This document shows, in pieces, positions 43,150-53,746 of a stretch of DNA of 64,000 bases. Location of the stretch: positions 97,684,412-97,748,411 of the forward strand of contig CM043963.1 of assembly GCA_014529385.2 (NCBI GenBank), given 5' to 3'. Numbering within the stretch: position 1 is the first letter of the stretch; each line of letters opens with the position of its first letter. Source of the DNA: Adiantum capillus-veneris. Its lineage: Eukaryota > Streptophyta > Polypodiopsida > Polypodiales > Pteridaceae. Both the position numbers and the translations under genes were made by a program. The notes under the pieces were generated by a model. It was not told the DNA's origin and did no database searches. It saw only the letters and a list, made by a program, of their open reading frames with translations.

Positions 43150-43880
43150 ATATATTGCCACATAGACCCATGTGACCAATGGCCACCAAGGCCTGTGTGA
43201 CCCATGGACACGCATGGCTATGGGCCACAAAGGCCAGCGTGGCCACGGTGCATGACCATGGTCCAGGGCCATGGCCATGTGTTGTGGAGCCAGGCATAAG
43301 CCATGGTTACACGCCATGGCCAGGGGCCATGGCCATGGACCATTGGCCTGGGCTACATGGCCCGCACCACATGTAGTGTCGACAGCCAGTGGTACATTTG
43401 GTCGCCTACGTGGCCACCTCAATGTCCACCTGGGTGGCCAATTGTACCTTCGACCACTGATGATACATGTGGCATGGGCCACATGGCCCCAGAGCCATGG
43501 TGGCCACTAGAGCCATGCAGGCCATGGCCCTGCGCAACATGGCCACGAGGGCCATGGTGTCCACGATGGCCATGGATAGATGTGGCCCGTGTGGCCACGT
43601 TTAGCCATGTCCTGCATGGTCGCCCACCTGCCATGTGTACCGTCAATCATGGCCGATGTGCTGTTCAAGTAGGCCTCGATGTGTACCGTCAACCACCAAC
43701 AATACACGTGGTGGATGTCTATGCGGACACCTCATCGGCCACATGGGCGGCCATGTGTATCATCATTTGCCAACGATACACGTGGTGGGTGCCATAGGGC
43801 CTAGGCTAGGGCTACGCAACCACCGCCCACACGCCATGAATGGTGGCCACATGCCATTCATGGAATGTGGCCCACACGCA
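43150..43880. repeat. CATGGCC/GGCCATG-saturated region
   Basis: For over 700 bp the sequence is built from variants of GGCCATGG, TGGCCA and CACATGG, which are self-complementary, so both strands look alike. A longer unit including GATACACGTGGTGG(A/G)TG recurs near 43702 and 43776. CGTCAACCACC, CCTTCGACCACTGATGATAC and similar phrases mark a looser unit of about 80-120 bp. Long frames on both strands here are compositional. Confidence 0.75.
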
Positions 43881-43887
43881 TGCATGT

Positions 43888-43917
43888 ACACACACAACCA
43901 AACACACACACACACAC

Positions 43918-43968
<51 letters not shown>
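43888..43968 (+). repeat. (CA)n microsatellite at the 5' edge of the Penelope-like element
   Basis: About 35 CA units with minor interruptions, ending at the ATTTTGTATTACCT that starts the element. Confidence 0.95.
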
Positions 43969-46318
43969 TTTGTATTACCTAAGGAGCATTAGATTAATTT
44001 GACACCTTTAGCTTCGCCACATTAGGTGGCCATCGTAGGAATTAACCCTTCTGGGGAAAAGGGTTTTTTTTAACAAAGTGGGGTAGTTTTATTGCCTATG
44101 GTATTACTTGCCGTGAAGGCGCCTTGTATAGCTCTCTCAATCTACCTATTGGCGGCCTCGCTGTAGCTGTGGGGATCTCTCTATTCATGGCACTCTGCTC
44201 ATCACACCGACTAGACGACCGTCCTCCTTCCTCTATTTAAAGAGGGGAGGGTGCATCTCTGCCCCTCACTTAGCTTTTGGTTTATTATTCTCCTTACATT
44301 AAGTACAAATTGAGTAGCTGTGTTACTTTGAAGTATGGAGCTTGCAACGCAGGTATCTCAGGTTGGCTTCTCTGCCCTTGCATATATTTTTTGCAGATTG
44401 ATGATTTTTTTAATTTAAAGGGGGGTGCTAATGCACTGCGTTTCTTTATGTTGTAGCCTGTTTTGTATGGCAGTTCGTAATATTGTTTTTTCTCTACATT
44501 AACGGCTCCTAGTAGAAACTTGGTTGGGCTAGGAGTATATGAGATGATGTTTTTTTGGGGCATGAATGGTTTACCTTTATGTGTTTGACTAATCTGACCA
44601 TACTAGGTTATGTTGTTACCACATGGCTTAGCAAATAAGGCCGTGATTGACAACAGCATGCTGTTGCAGTCTATGATACGCACCGGTTTTTGTAGCACTT
44701 TCTACTGGTTTTTTATAGGTCGCACAGTATCAGTCATGAAAAAATGGGTGTTTTCCTTAAATGCTTACTGCGATGGGTTTGGTTATATAAAAAAACAATG
44801 GGATGGGGGGTGTTTTCAGTAGTTACCCCTGCTGCTTAACTTGGTTAGGTAGTACTTTGTCGAGGATAACCAGACATACTGTTGGTGCTTACTAATCATC
44901 AAAATGCTTGGGGATTTTCTTGGTAATGTCTCTTTTGCATGTGTTATTGATTATAGTCATAAGAAGCCTTGATGGGCGTTGTGTTTTGGCTGGATATAGG
45001 AACACAAAAAGGGTGGGTTTCTCTGACCCACTACACGCTAATATTGAATGTTTTTTAAGGGGAGAAGGCCCAATTGCACACTGCTGCTTTACTTGGTAAT
45101 CTATTGTTGGGATGGGGTAAATGTAATACACTATCTGCTTTCACATAGGCAGGTGTTGCTCCATTTGTAGCTTTGGGATTGACTTGGTACTATCACTTAA
45201 AGCATGGTAAATTGCCTATTAAAAGACCACCGCTTGGGTTGGTTATGTGAATGTAAAGGGGTTGACCTGATGCGCACTATTATTAGATGTTTTTTGGATT
45301 TGTAGGGGAGTTTTCCCTAACTACATACCGAGGTGTTACTGGTTCATTACCTAGATTTCTTTGAATGAGATGTTGCAAATCATAGGCGGGTATGGTTTCT
45401 CTTGTTTTTTGGACTATGATAAATCGAGGCTTGACCCAGCTGCATATGGTTATTAGATGGTTTTCTCTAGCCCCAACACTTACAATTAGTGGAGGTATTA
45501 CTGGTTGTCTTGCTAAAGTATTACAACAATTTTTTTCATTCACAAATGACAAAGTGAAATTGGAAACATAAAGCATAATTCCTCTAAACTTCATGGTGGG
45601 ACTCAAGGTCTAGCTAGATTCCGCAAGGGCTCCTTGCCACTTTGCCAAAGAGATGTATAAGGTAAGTGATATTCACATTGGTGGACTCCATGAACTATGA
45701 TGGGCATAAACTATATCTGACCTAAAAACAAATATAAACGAGCTTGATGCTTTGGAAATCTCTAAAGAACTTCTTTTTAAAACTCATATGGTAATGATTC
45801 ATTAATCTGGAAAGTAAACTTATAAATTGATAAAAGTATTAATGAGAGGTTCAGACACTTGGATTAGAAGGGGTGATGGCCTTCTAATTAAAATGATATT
45901 TTTTTTACTAGAAACTTTGGGATTTTCTAAAAAAGAAAACATTTTTTACATAAATATCATGGACTAAGCTTGTAAGTTTTTTAAAAAAGGTTTGTAAGAT
46001 GGACATGTATAACAACTGGTATAGTCCATTGATACCTGTAAGACACATCCAAGGCTAACATATATGTTGTCTTGTTTGGATGGATGCAAGTAAGGACTCT
46101 GTCTTATCTTAGCACTGGATTACACATGTACCTACTGCTTGGGAAGTTCTTTTGTTAAATTATATATTGGAATGGTGCTTCATTCGTACAATCATTGTAC
46201 AAAATTAATTATAAGACTAAATTGTTTTGTACTTATCATATCCTTTGTTCTAAATCCAACTGTCTTTTGATAAGTTCAATTATGTTTTATTATCTATAAT
46301 AGAACAGCTAGACACACA
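43967..46318 (+). repeat. 2.35-kb direct repeat, copy 1 (5' region / pseudo-LTR)
   Basis: It runs from TTGTATTACCTAAGG to AATAGAACA...GCTAGACACACA. It is matched along its length by 50246-52670, with scattered substitutions and two small indels. It has no open frame of note and contains a TATA-like box at 44234 and a conserved splice-donor-like AAGGTAAGT. Internally, phrases such as GGTTATG(C/T), TGGGATGGGG and ATTAGATG(G/T)TTTT recur loosely. Confidence 0.9.
44234..44242 (+). promoter_or_regulatory. Candidate TATA box of the Penelope-like element
   Basis: TATTTAAAG in CCTCTATTTAAAGAGG. The equivalent site in copy 2 is CTGTTCAAAGAGG (50508-50520), so only copy 1 keeps the box. Confidence 0.35.
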
Positions 46319-46783
46319 TCCTATACATAAGGTGTTTTTCTTGAAAAAAATCCGGATGCTGACTTTGGAAACAAGTTCTGAAACATAGCTCAAAGTTGAA
46401 CCCGTAATCTATAAATCCTTTTTGGTTGACTGGTGTTAGGTGGTCCTTCTTAGACTATTTTTATGGTCCCCTGCTCACGACTACTATAGTCTTTGACTTT
46501 TCCAGTTTAAGGTTTGCAGGCCCAATCTATAGTAACTAATCCTATCTATTGTCTTTTAGGACCACAAACCTTTTAGAATGACAGCCCGCATGAGTATAAA
46601 ACATAGCCCTGAGAATCATGCAATGATTCTCAAACAGATTAAGTTGTACCTGAAAGGCCATACATCAAAAAGAGCTCTGGTAGTTAGAACCAGACCCTTC
46701 CTTGCTAGAAAGGCCAAGGGCTGTATTACTTACTCTTGTAAGTAATTGTAACCTCACTTAATCTTTTTTGATGTATTGCAGAC
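45661..46783 (+). other. Possible 5'-UTR intron of the Penelope-like element
   Basis: A strong donor-like AAG/GTAAGTGATAT is at 45659-45670 and is preserved in copy 2 (51939-51950). A good acceptor (TTGATGTATTGCAG) ends at 46783, shortly before coding similarity begins. This is a prediction from splice signals alone. Confidence 0.25.
46578..46745 (+). CDS. Small basic ORF of unknown status (55 codons)
   Basis: It runs from an ATG at 46578 (MTARMSIKHSPENHAMI) to a UAA at 46743 and is Lys/Arg-rich (GHTSKRALVVRTRPFLARKA). It sits between the 5' repeat and the main frame of the Penelope-like element. It may be a leader ORF, a coding exon, or chance. The last codons overlap a donor-like GTAAGTAA. 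Confidence 0.2.
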   Translation: MTARMSIKHSPENHAMILKQIKLYLKGHTSKRALVVRTRPFLARKAKGCITYSCK

Positions 46784-46821
46784 CCTTGCTCTCTCACAAG
46801 GATTGGAATTGACCCCTCTCT

Positions 46822-48122
46822 GTGGCAATCTCTCATGTCCTCAAATGTATTAATAGCTTGGATGCATCTCAACTAATATATGACTCGGCTCTTACCTCAG
46901 ACAAGAAAATGTCTATCTTGCACGTGTTATCTTTTAATGATTGGGTTAAAGTTTTGGCTACCTTAGATAAGGACTCCAAGGAAGGTGTGAATTGGATCTC
47001 CCAATACATAGCCCAACTTCCTATACTCTCTCTCTGCAATACCAACAGGAGCTTTTCCTATTCTATTCCTTTGGGGCTGATCTATCTAAATTTTTGAGGA
47101 AGTTATGCGACCTTAATCCATCTTTTGTTAGTACCCCAGCTACCCCTACTATCCCTCAAATTGGTGATATCTTTTGTAAGGATACTGCTACTCTTGAAGG
47201 AGTCAAAGAGTTTTAGAATACTCTTTGTTCTCTCAGTGATTCCAACCTTTTAAAAATGGTGCCAAAAATCTCAAAAGTTTTTCCCTTCTTACCTTTCAGA
47301 TAGATTGAGATCGAGTCTTTTGGAGTAGACCATCAGCTTTGGGTCCTACCCAACAAAGCCTTATTAGCACCTATTCTGCGTGAAACTTGGGTTTACCTTG
47401 CCAACCTCCCTGGATCTACAGTCAAGGACTATGGACTCAAGATCTTAAAAGGTGGGCAATTTCTTGACAAAGGAGAACTTATTAAAGCACCCTTCAACCT
47501 CAATATCATTGACCATTCTAAGTGACCTTCTAATACTGGCCTTTATATCCGTACGAAAGGGAACATGGAGTTTGCTAAAAGTAACCCAGACTTCTATACA
47601 GAGTCAATTTGGAATGTTTTTCAACCCTATATTAAATGTGCTTGCAAATTTCTTGACCTTAAATCCTCTTGCAAATCCAGCATCATGTGGTTTGATCATG
47701 CCATTTGGTTTATTCTCAACCATTTGGACCTACTCTTCCCAGAAAAACCAGTTGATTTTCACCTCTCCCTTATTTGCTCCTGGTTGGGTGGCCAAGCTAA
47801 ATACATTGTAATTGCTCAGATTGCCTTCAACATCTTTCGTGGATTAATGCTGGACATCCTGAAGGAACTGAAATTTGATGAACCTTGAATTTACCTTACC
47901 ACTTATGCTAACTACAAAGGTGTAAAAATTATCACTAGCTTACTCAAACCCAGTATTGAGGAAGATGACTCTCCCGCTCTAAAAAGACCTGATTCTCTCA
48001 CTACCCCTAACTCTTTTACTTCTTTTTTAACACCTAGCTCTTCCTCCAATCAAGGAAAGTCTCGTAGCTTCACTAGGGGTAGAGACAGAAATTCTCCCAT
48101 CATTAATCTTCTTGAAATGTAA
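46822..48122 (+). pseudogene. N-terminal region of the Penelope-like polyprotein, unknown domain (broken)
   Basis: Coding-like sequence starts in frame 1 (LSFNDWVKVLATLDKDSKEG), shifts near 47035, and then holds frame 3 through in-frame stops at 47214, 47301, 47523, 47886 and 48120. Readable phrases include FSYSIPLG-like/YSFGADLSKFLRKLCDLNP, LWVLPNKALLAPILRETWVY, KCACKFLDLKSSCKSSIMW and YIVIAQIAFNIFRGLMLDIL. A Ser-rich linker (SFTSFLTPSSSSNQGKSRS) follows. I see no GIY-YIG endonuclease, which the known CxC-type elements carry at this end. The persistence of one phase over 1.1 kb argues for a former protein of about 430 residues. Confidence 0.5.
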
Positions 48123-50081
48123 TCCTTGGCGGAATTGCAAATTACTACAAGCCCTTGTGGACGTTGGATTCTCAACCAAATAGCTCCAAACCAAGGCTTT
48201 ATCTACGTACAATGTCTTTTCCATAATGTACTTCTCAATTGGATACAACCTAGAACTCTTTTTTGTGAGTGCTTTGACCTTCTTTTTGGCAATCATAAAC
48301 TGCTAGATAATGTTCTCATTGGTTGGTCATATCAACAACCCGTAAAAAACTTGGTTTACAGTAAGGATTTTCTTCAGCTTGAATCTATTCCTGATTGTAC
48401 ATGCAATCAATTTCCCACATATTGCAAAGACTTTGATATATAAAATTTTCATGTTTGTACTTGTGATCTTAGTATCATTGACAATATCAAAATTCAGAAA
48501 ATCTTGGCCAATGGGCTCAATCACATACCTAACTTTCCTAAAAACCCTTACCTGGCTCTATTAGCTTTACTTAATTGTTTAACTGACCTTGTCAGTTCTC
48601 TCCAAATGGAGAAGATATTCCTACTGGACTTAACTAAATTTATGGAGGAATTCTTCTTTTAGAAAATGTCACAAATCCCTAGAAAATGGTTATCTACTGA
48701 TAACTCCTGGTTAACACCAGAACTTGCTCTTGATTTTCAAAAGATATCTAATAATTGGTTCATAGTCGGGCTAGAAAAAAACTCTAATTGTCCCACTCTT
48801 ATCTGCAAAAAACTTGCTTGGATTGCTACCCATGATCGGGTTTCTGGGCATGAATTCCTTAAGACTAACTCTTCCATTCAGACTGTCACCAATAGCATCT
48901 CAAAACACTTGGAGGATTTAGGCTATATTATACAGGGCGCTAAACTGCCAATACTTTTTCCCACCTATAAGATACATAAACACAAATTTAGATGGGTATC
49001 TGATGCTTCTAATTGTATTTTTACTAATCTCACCAAAGATATCACGCTATGCCTTGACCTAATACTAGCTGAGTTTGAACTTATTGGTGCCTCTACACAG
49101 AAAATTTGTCATGACTTCCTTCAAATACAGTACAATGCCTTCTGGATTACAAAAAACTCCAATGAAGTCTCTCTTAATCTCCCTAAATATATCTTTCATA
49201 TTTTTTCTGCAAATATCATGCAATGTTATGAAAACAGTCCCCTTGATGGGGAACTTGGCCTTAAAAATGTTTTGTCCAAGGTAATTAGAATGGCTTTCTC
49301 CAATGCAAGTAGGAAGAATCTTTTTTATATATAACTTTCCAAAAAACCAAAGTGGATAAAGAAACATACTCTATACACCCCCTACACTTCAATGAAGAGA
49401 AACTTTGTCAGTACATTTCATGGTTGCTTGATAACTGTTCTATCATTTCCGGAGGTCATTGTTTTAAACAATGCCTAGGCATCCCCATGGGGTTCTCCTG
49501 TTCTCCACTTATATGTAATACCTACCTAGCCTTCTTTGAATGCAAATGGTTTCTTAAAACCATGGAATGTAGGAATAATAACCTGTCACTTTTCAGACAT
49601 ACTTACAGGTACATGGATGAAATACTTAGCATCAACAATAAGGCTTTCCTTGAGGAAATCTGCCTTATATATCCTCACTGCTTAAAAGTGGAACCTACAT
49701 CCTTACACGAGTTTTTAACTACCGATGGGGATTTTTTTAGTTCCTTAACCTTTCTATCTCCCTTCACACTCCTTATGTTGGTGGATACGACCTAAGGTTT
49801 GTGTGGAAAAGGGATTGCTTAAACCGCCTCCTTTGGAATTCATTAAGAGAAATAGTAATAGACCACACAAAGCAGCACTTAGCACTTGTATCAGCCTACT
49901 CTATCTAATCATGCACTCTTCCTCCAACTATCTCCTTGCTTGGGAGGACATTAAACTACTAGTAAATAAGTATTGCCGTAACGGGTTCAGTATAAACATA
50001 ATTCTCCATAAAATTATACAATCACTGACTCAGCATAACTCACCTGGGTTACGTTTTAAACATGAAAATCTCATTTCTTAA
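48123..50081 (+). pseudogene. Penelope-like reverse transcriptase with CxC linker (broken)
   Basis: In frame 3, IPDCTCNQFPTYCKD (CxC at 48396-48404), a UAA at 48441, then HVCTCDLSIIDNIKIQKIL match the CxC...HV.TGD...I.N linker that precedes RT in Naiad/Chlamys elements. The RT follows: FIVGLEKNSNCPTLICKKL, LPILFPTYKIHKHKF, motif A SANIMQCYENSPL (49206-49244; catalytic Asp replaced by Asn at 49212). A shift at 49332-49352 follows, then motif B QCLGIPMGFSCSPLICN. Motif C is RYMDEILSINN (49607 onward; usual DD is DE), then LIYPHCLKVEP. A last shift near 49795 leads to the thumb region (PHKAALSTCISLLY, YCRNGFSINIILHKI), which stops at 50079. The group assignment is by motif recall, not a tree. 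Confidence 0.7.
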
Positions 50082-50089
50082 ATAAGGTA

Positions 50090-50114
50090 GTAGGCCCATT
50101 CACAATGGGCCTAC
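50090..50114 (+). terminator. Perfect 11-bp hairpin at the 3' end of the Penelope-like element
   Basis: GTAGGCCCATT and AATGGGCCTAC flank the loop CAC, nine bases after the RT stop codon. It could be a 3'-end RNA structure used for template recognition. 'Terminator' is only the nearest type available. Confidence 0.6.
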
Positions 50115-50148
50115 AATCTACCCATTGTGTTTGGTGCCTGGGGGGCGG

Positions 50149-50149
<1 letters not shown>

Positions 50150-50245
<96 letters not shown>
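50150..50245 (+). repeat. (CA)n microsatellite between the two element copies
   Basis: About 48 uninterrupted AC units between the 3' end of the first copy and the 5' end of the second. Confidence 0.97.
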
Positions 50246-50246
<1 letters not shown>

Positions 50247-52670
50247 TGTATTACCTAAGGATCATTAGCTTAATTTGACACCTTTAGCTTCACCACATTA
50301 GGTGGCCATTGTAGAAATTAACCCTTCTGGGGAAAAGGAGTTTTTTTACAAAGCGGGGCGGTTTTACTACCTATGCTATTACTTGTCGTGAAGGCGCCTT
50401 GTATAGATCTCTCATTCTACCTTTGGCGGCCTCGATGTAGCTATGGTGATCTCTCCATTCATGGCAATCTCATCATCACACAGACTGGACGATTGTCCTC
50501 CTTCCTCTGTTCAAAGAGGTGAGGGTGCATCTCTGCCCCTCACTTAGCTTTTGGTTGATTATTCTTCTTACATTAAGTACAAATTGAGTAGCTGTGTTAC
50601 TTTGGAGTATGGAGCTTGCAACGCAGGTATCGCAGGTTGGCTTCTCTGCCCTTGCATATATTTTTTGCATACTGATGATTATTTTTTTAAAAAGGGGGGT
50701 GCTAATGCACTGTGTTTCTTTACGTTGTAGCCTGTTTTGTATGGTAGTTCATAATATTGTTTTTTGCTCTACATTAACGGCTCCTGGTTGGAAACCTAGT
50801 TGGGCTAGGAGTATATGAGATGATGTTTTTTTGGGGAATGGATGGTTTACCTTTCTGCGTTTGACTAATCTGACCATACTGGGTTGTGTTGTTACCACAT
50901 GGCTTAGCAAATGAGGCCATGATTGACAACAACATACTATTGCAGTCTATGATACGCACTGGTTTTTCCAGCGCTTTGTACTAGTTTTTTACAGGTTGCA
51001 CAGTATCAGTCCTGACAAAATGGTTGTTTGCCTTAAATGCTTACTGGTATGGGTTTGGTTATATAAAAAAACAATGGGATGGGGGGTATTTTCAGTGGTT
51101 ACCCCTGCTGTTTAACTTGTCTAGGCAGTACTCTATCGAGGATAACGAGACATACTATTGGTGCTTACTAATCATCAAAATGCTTGGGTATTTTCTTGGT
51201 AATGTCGCTTTTGCTTGTGTTATTGATCATAGTCATACGAAGCCTTGATGGGCCTTGTGTGTTGGTTGGATATAGGAACACAAAAAGGGTGGGGTTCTCT
51301 GACCCTCTACAGGCTGATATTGAATGTTTTTCAAGGGGAGATGGCCAAATTGCACATTGTTGCTTTACTTGGTCATTACTGTATTTTTGGGATGGGGTAA
51401 AATGTAATACACTATCTGTATTCACATAGGCGAGTGTAGCTCCATTTGTAGCTTTGGGATTGACTTGGTGCTATCACTTAAAGCATGGTATATTGCATGT
51501 TAAAAGACCACGGCTTGGGTTGGTTATGCAAATATAAAGGGGTTGACCTGCTGCGCACTATTATTAGATGTTTTTTGAATTTGTAGGGGAGTTTGCCCTA
51601 ACTGCATATCGTGGCGTTATTGGTTTATTACCTAGATTTTTTTGAATGAGATGTTGCAAATCATAGGCGGGTATGGTTTCTTGTTTTTTGGACTATGATA
51701 AATTGGGGCTTGGTCCAGCTGCATACGGTTATTAGATGGTTTTTTTGGCCCGAACACTTACAATTACTTGAGGTATTACTGGTTGTCTTGGTAAAGTATT
51801 ACAATAATTGTTTTCATTCGCAAATGACAAAGTGAAATTGGAAACATAAAGTATAATTCCTCTAAACTTCATGGTTGGTGGACTCGAGGTCTAGCTAGAT
51901 TCCACAAGGGCTCCTTGCCACTTTGCCAAAGAGATGTATAAGGTAAGTGATATAGAGATTGGGATTTGATTTGGACTCCATGAACTATGATGGGCATAAA
52001 CTATATCTGACCCAAAAACAAACATAAACGAGCTTGATGCTTTGGAAATCTCTAAAGAACTTCTTTTTAGAACTCATATGGTAGTGATTCATTAATCTGG
52101 AAAGTAAACTTATAAACTGATAAAAGTATTAATAAGGGGCTCAGACACTTGGATTAGAAGTGGTGATGGCCTTCTAATCAAAATGATATTTTTTTTACTA
52201 GAAACTTTGGGATTTTGTAAAAAAAGAAAACATTTTTTACATAAATATTATGGAGTAAGCTTGTAAGTTTTTAAAAAAAGGTTTGTAAGATGGACATGAA
52301 TAACAACTAGTATAGTCCATTGATACCTGTAAGACATATCCAAGGCTAACATATATGTTGTCTTGTTTGGATGGATGCAGGTAAGGACTCTAACTTATCT
52401 TGGAAAGTTTTTTTTGGCTAGCGAGCTGTCAAACACTGGATTACACATGTACCTACTGCTTGGGAAGTTCTTTTGTTGAACTATATATTGGAATGGTGCT
52501 TCATTCCTACAATCATTGTACAAAATTAATTCTAAGACTGAATTTTTTTGTACTTATCATCTCCTTTGGTCTAAAGCCACCCGTCTTTTGATAAGTTCAA
52601 TTATGTCTTATTATCTATAATAGAACATCCACACACACACATACATGCATGCACGTGTGGCTAGACACAC
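50246..52670 (+). repeat. 2.35-kb direct repeat, copy 2
   Basis: Second copy of 43967-46318. It has an extra block of about 30 bp (GGAAAGTTTTTTTTGGCTAGC region, about 52405-52436) and a small change near 51955. It stops at the same AATAGAACA point, followed by CA-rich sequence in place of the coding region. Confidence 0.9.
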
Positions 52671-52700
52671 ACACACACGCACGTGCTACACACACTCATT
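52628..52700 (+). repeat. CA-rich tract at the right edge of copy 2
   Basis: Several short (CA)n runs interrupted by ATGCATGCACGTGTGG and GCACGTGCT. Confidence 0.85.
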
Positions 52701-53257
52701 TGTTTTTTGAAATTTAATAAATTATAAAATGATTTTTTAATTAATCATTTTAGAAAGTTCTATAAATAAGGAAGGAATTTATTTGATTTAAGCTCTCCAT
52801 CTCTCCCTCTTTCTCTCAAGCTCTTCATCTTCTCTATATATCTATTGCACTTAATCTCTCTATTTCTTCCTTATATGTCTATTGCTCTCAAGCTCTCCAT
52901 CTCTCCTTCTTACTCTCAAACTCTATATTTTCCCTCCCTATCTTTTGCTCTCTATCTTTATTTATCAAGCTCTTTCTCTCTCAAACTATGAAGACCCAGA
53001 CCCCCCCAATCCAAAGGTAGTGGTCTCACCGAAGAGATTCCCCTTAGTAGTAGGCAATAAGTGCATTCAAAAACCACCCAAGAAACTGATCAATCTCAAG
53101 CGGTTGGTTCTCTACATTGTGTTGTTTTTGTTGTGACTAGTGCTACAACTGGAATTGAGCCATCATGTGGAGGGTTGGATTGTCCAACAGAAGGTGCATG
53201 TGAAGCATATGACATCAGCAATGAGTTCTTTGGAAATGTGGTTGACAAGCACATATC
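52701..53257. other. CT-rich degenerate repeat, no gene recognised
   Basis: Between 52790 and 52990 the theme CTCAAGCTCTCCATCTCTCC recurs several times with variation. The frame at 53061-53333 has no motif I know. Confidence 0.5.
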
Positions 53258-53332
53258 TTTGGGTTGGGTAGATGCTCATGGAGCTTCTACTATCTTTGGG
53301 TTGAGTAAATGCTCTTGGAGCTTCCTACTATA
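53258..53332 (+). repeat. 37-bp tandem duplication
   Basis: CTTTGGGTTG(G/A)GTA(G/A)ATGCTC followed by GGAGCTTC occurs twice in a row. Confidence 0.85.
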
Positions 53333-53448
53333 GCAAATTGCCACGCTTACATCTTTGTCACCTTCTTTCAAACCCTACCATTTGCACACATGATGATCAT
53401 GTGATGAATTTGTAGCTTTTCGTTGCAAATAAAGGTTAACAAAAAACT

Positions 53449-53746
53449 ATGGAAAGGTTTATTGTGAGTTGGCGGATTCTCAACAAAGATTACAACTGGT
53501 TTGTTGATCGTGGCCATTCCGCTTAAGATCTCGCGATGTCATATGATGTAGATGAGGAGCTTCGTCTCATCCCCAAGCTCAATCATATGGCTTAGAGATA
53601 TTTTGTGGTTTAAGATAGGAATCACAGATTGGAGGCATGGATGTGATGGATGAATGAAAACAACATCCCTATTGAGGAGGCACCCCCTGTGAAGTGTATG
53701 CTTGTAGAATTCAAACTGGAGGAGAAAGCGGAGTTCTATTGGTTTT
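53449..53746 (+). pseudogene. Possible coding remnant, unidentified
   Basis: From an ATG at 53449 one phase reads MERFIVSWRILNKDYNWFVD, YDVDEELRLIPKLNHMA, RNHRLEAWM and NNIPIEEAPPVKCMLVEF, with four in-frame stops between otherwise protein-like blocks. Codon content looks protein-like, but I recognise no family. It could be a gag or host-gene relic. Confidence 0.25.

Larger units (their letters stand above)
43967..50149 (+). mobile_element. Penelope-like retroelement (Naiad/Chlamys-like) bounded by (CA)n
   Basis: The unit starts right after one (CA)n tract, contains a 2.35-kb 5' region, a broken frame of about 1,000 codons ending in a reverse transcriptase, and a 3' hairpin. It ends at GGGGGGCGGGT just before a second (CA)n. 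Another copy of its first 2.35 kb follows. The RT resembles Penelope-like elements of the type with a CxC motif. Published work on that group reports pseudo-LTRs, tandem insertions and a bias for microsatellites, all seen here. Frameshifts, stops and altered catalytic residues show this copy is dead. Confidence 0.7.

Noticed and set aside
43271-43797. Long overlapping frames on both strands (up to 164 codons)
   Set aside because: They lie entirely in the CATGGCC repeat, whose symmetric composition opens frames on both strands.
45260-45275. CTGATG in the Penelope-like 5' repeat as a possible hammerhead motif
   Set aside because: The needed GA after CTGATG is absent (it reads CTGATGCGC) and copy 2 has CTGCTGCGC, so the core is neither complete nor conserved.
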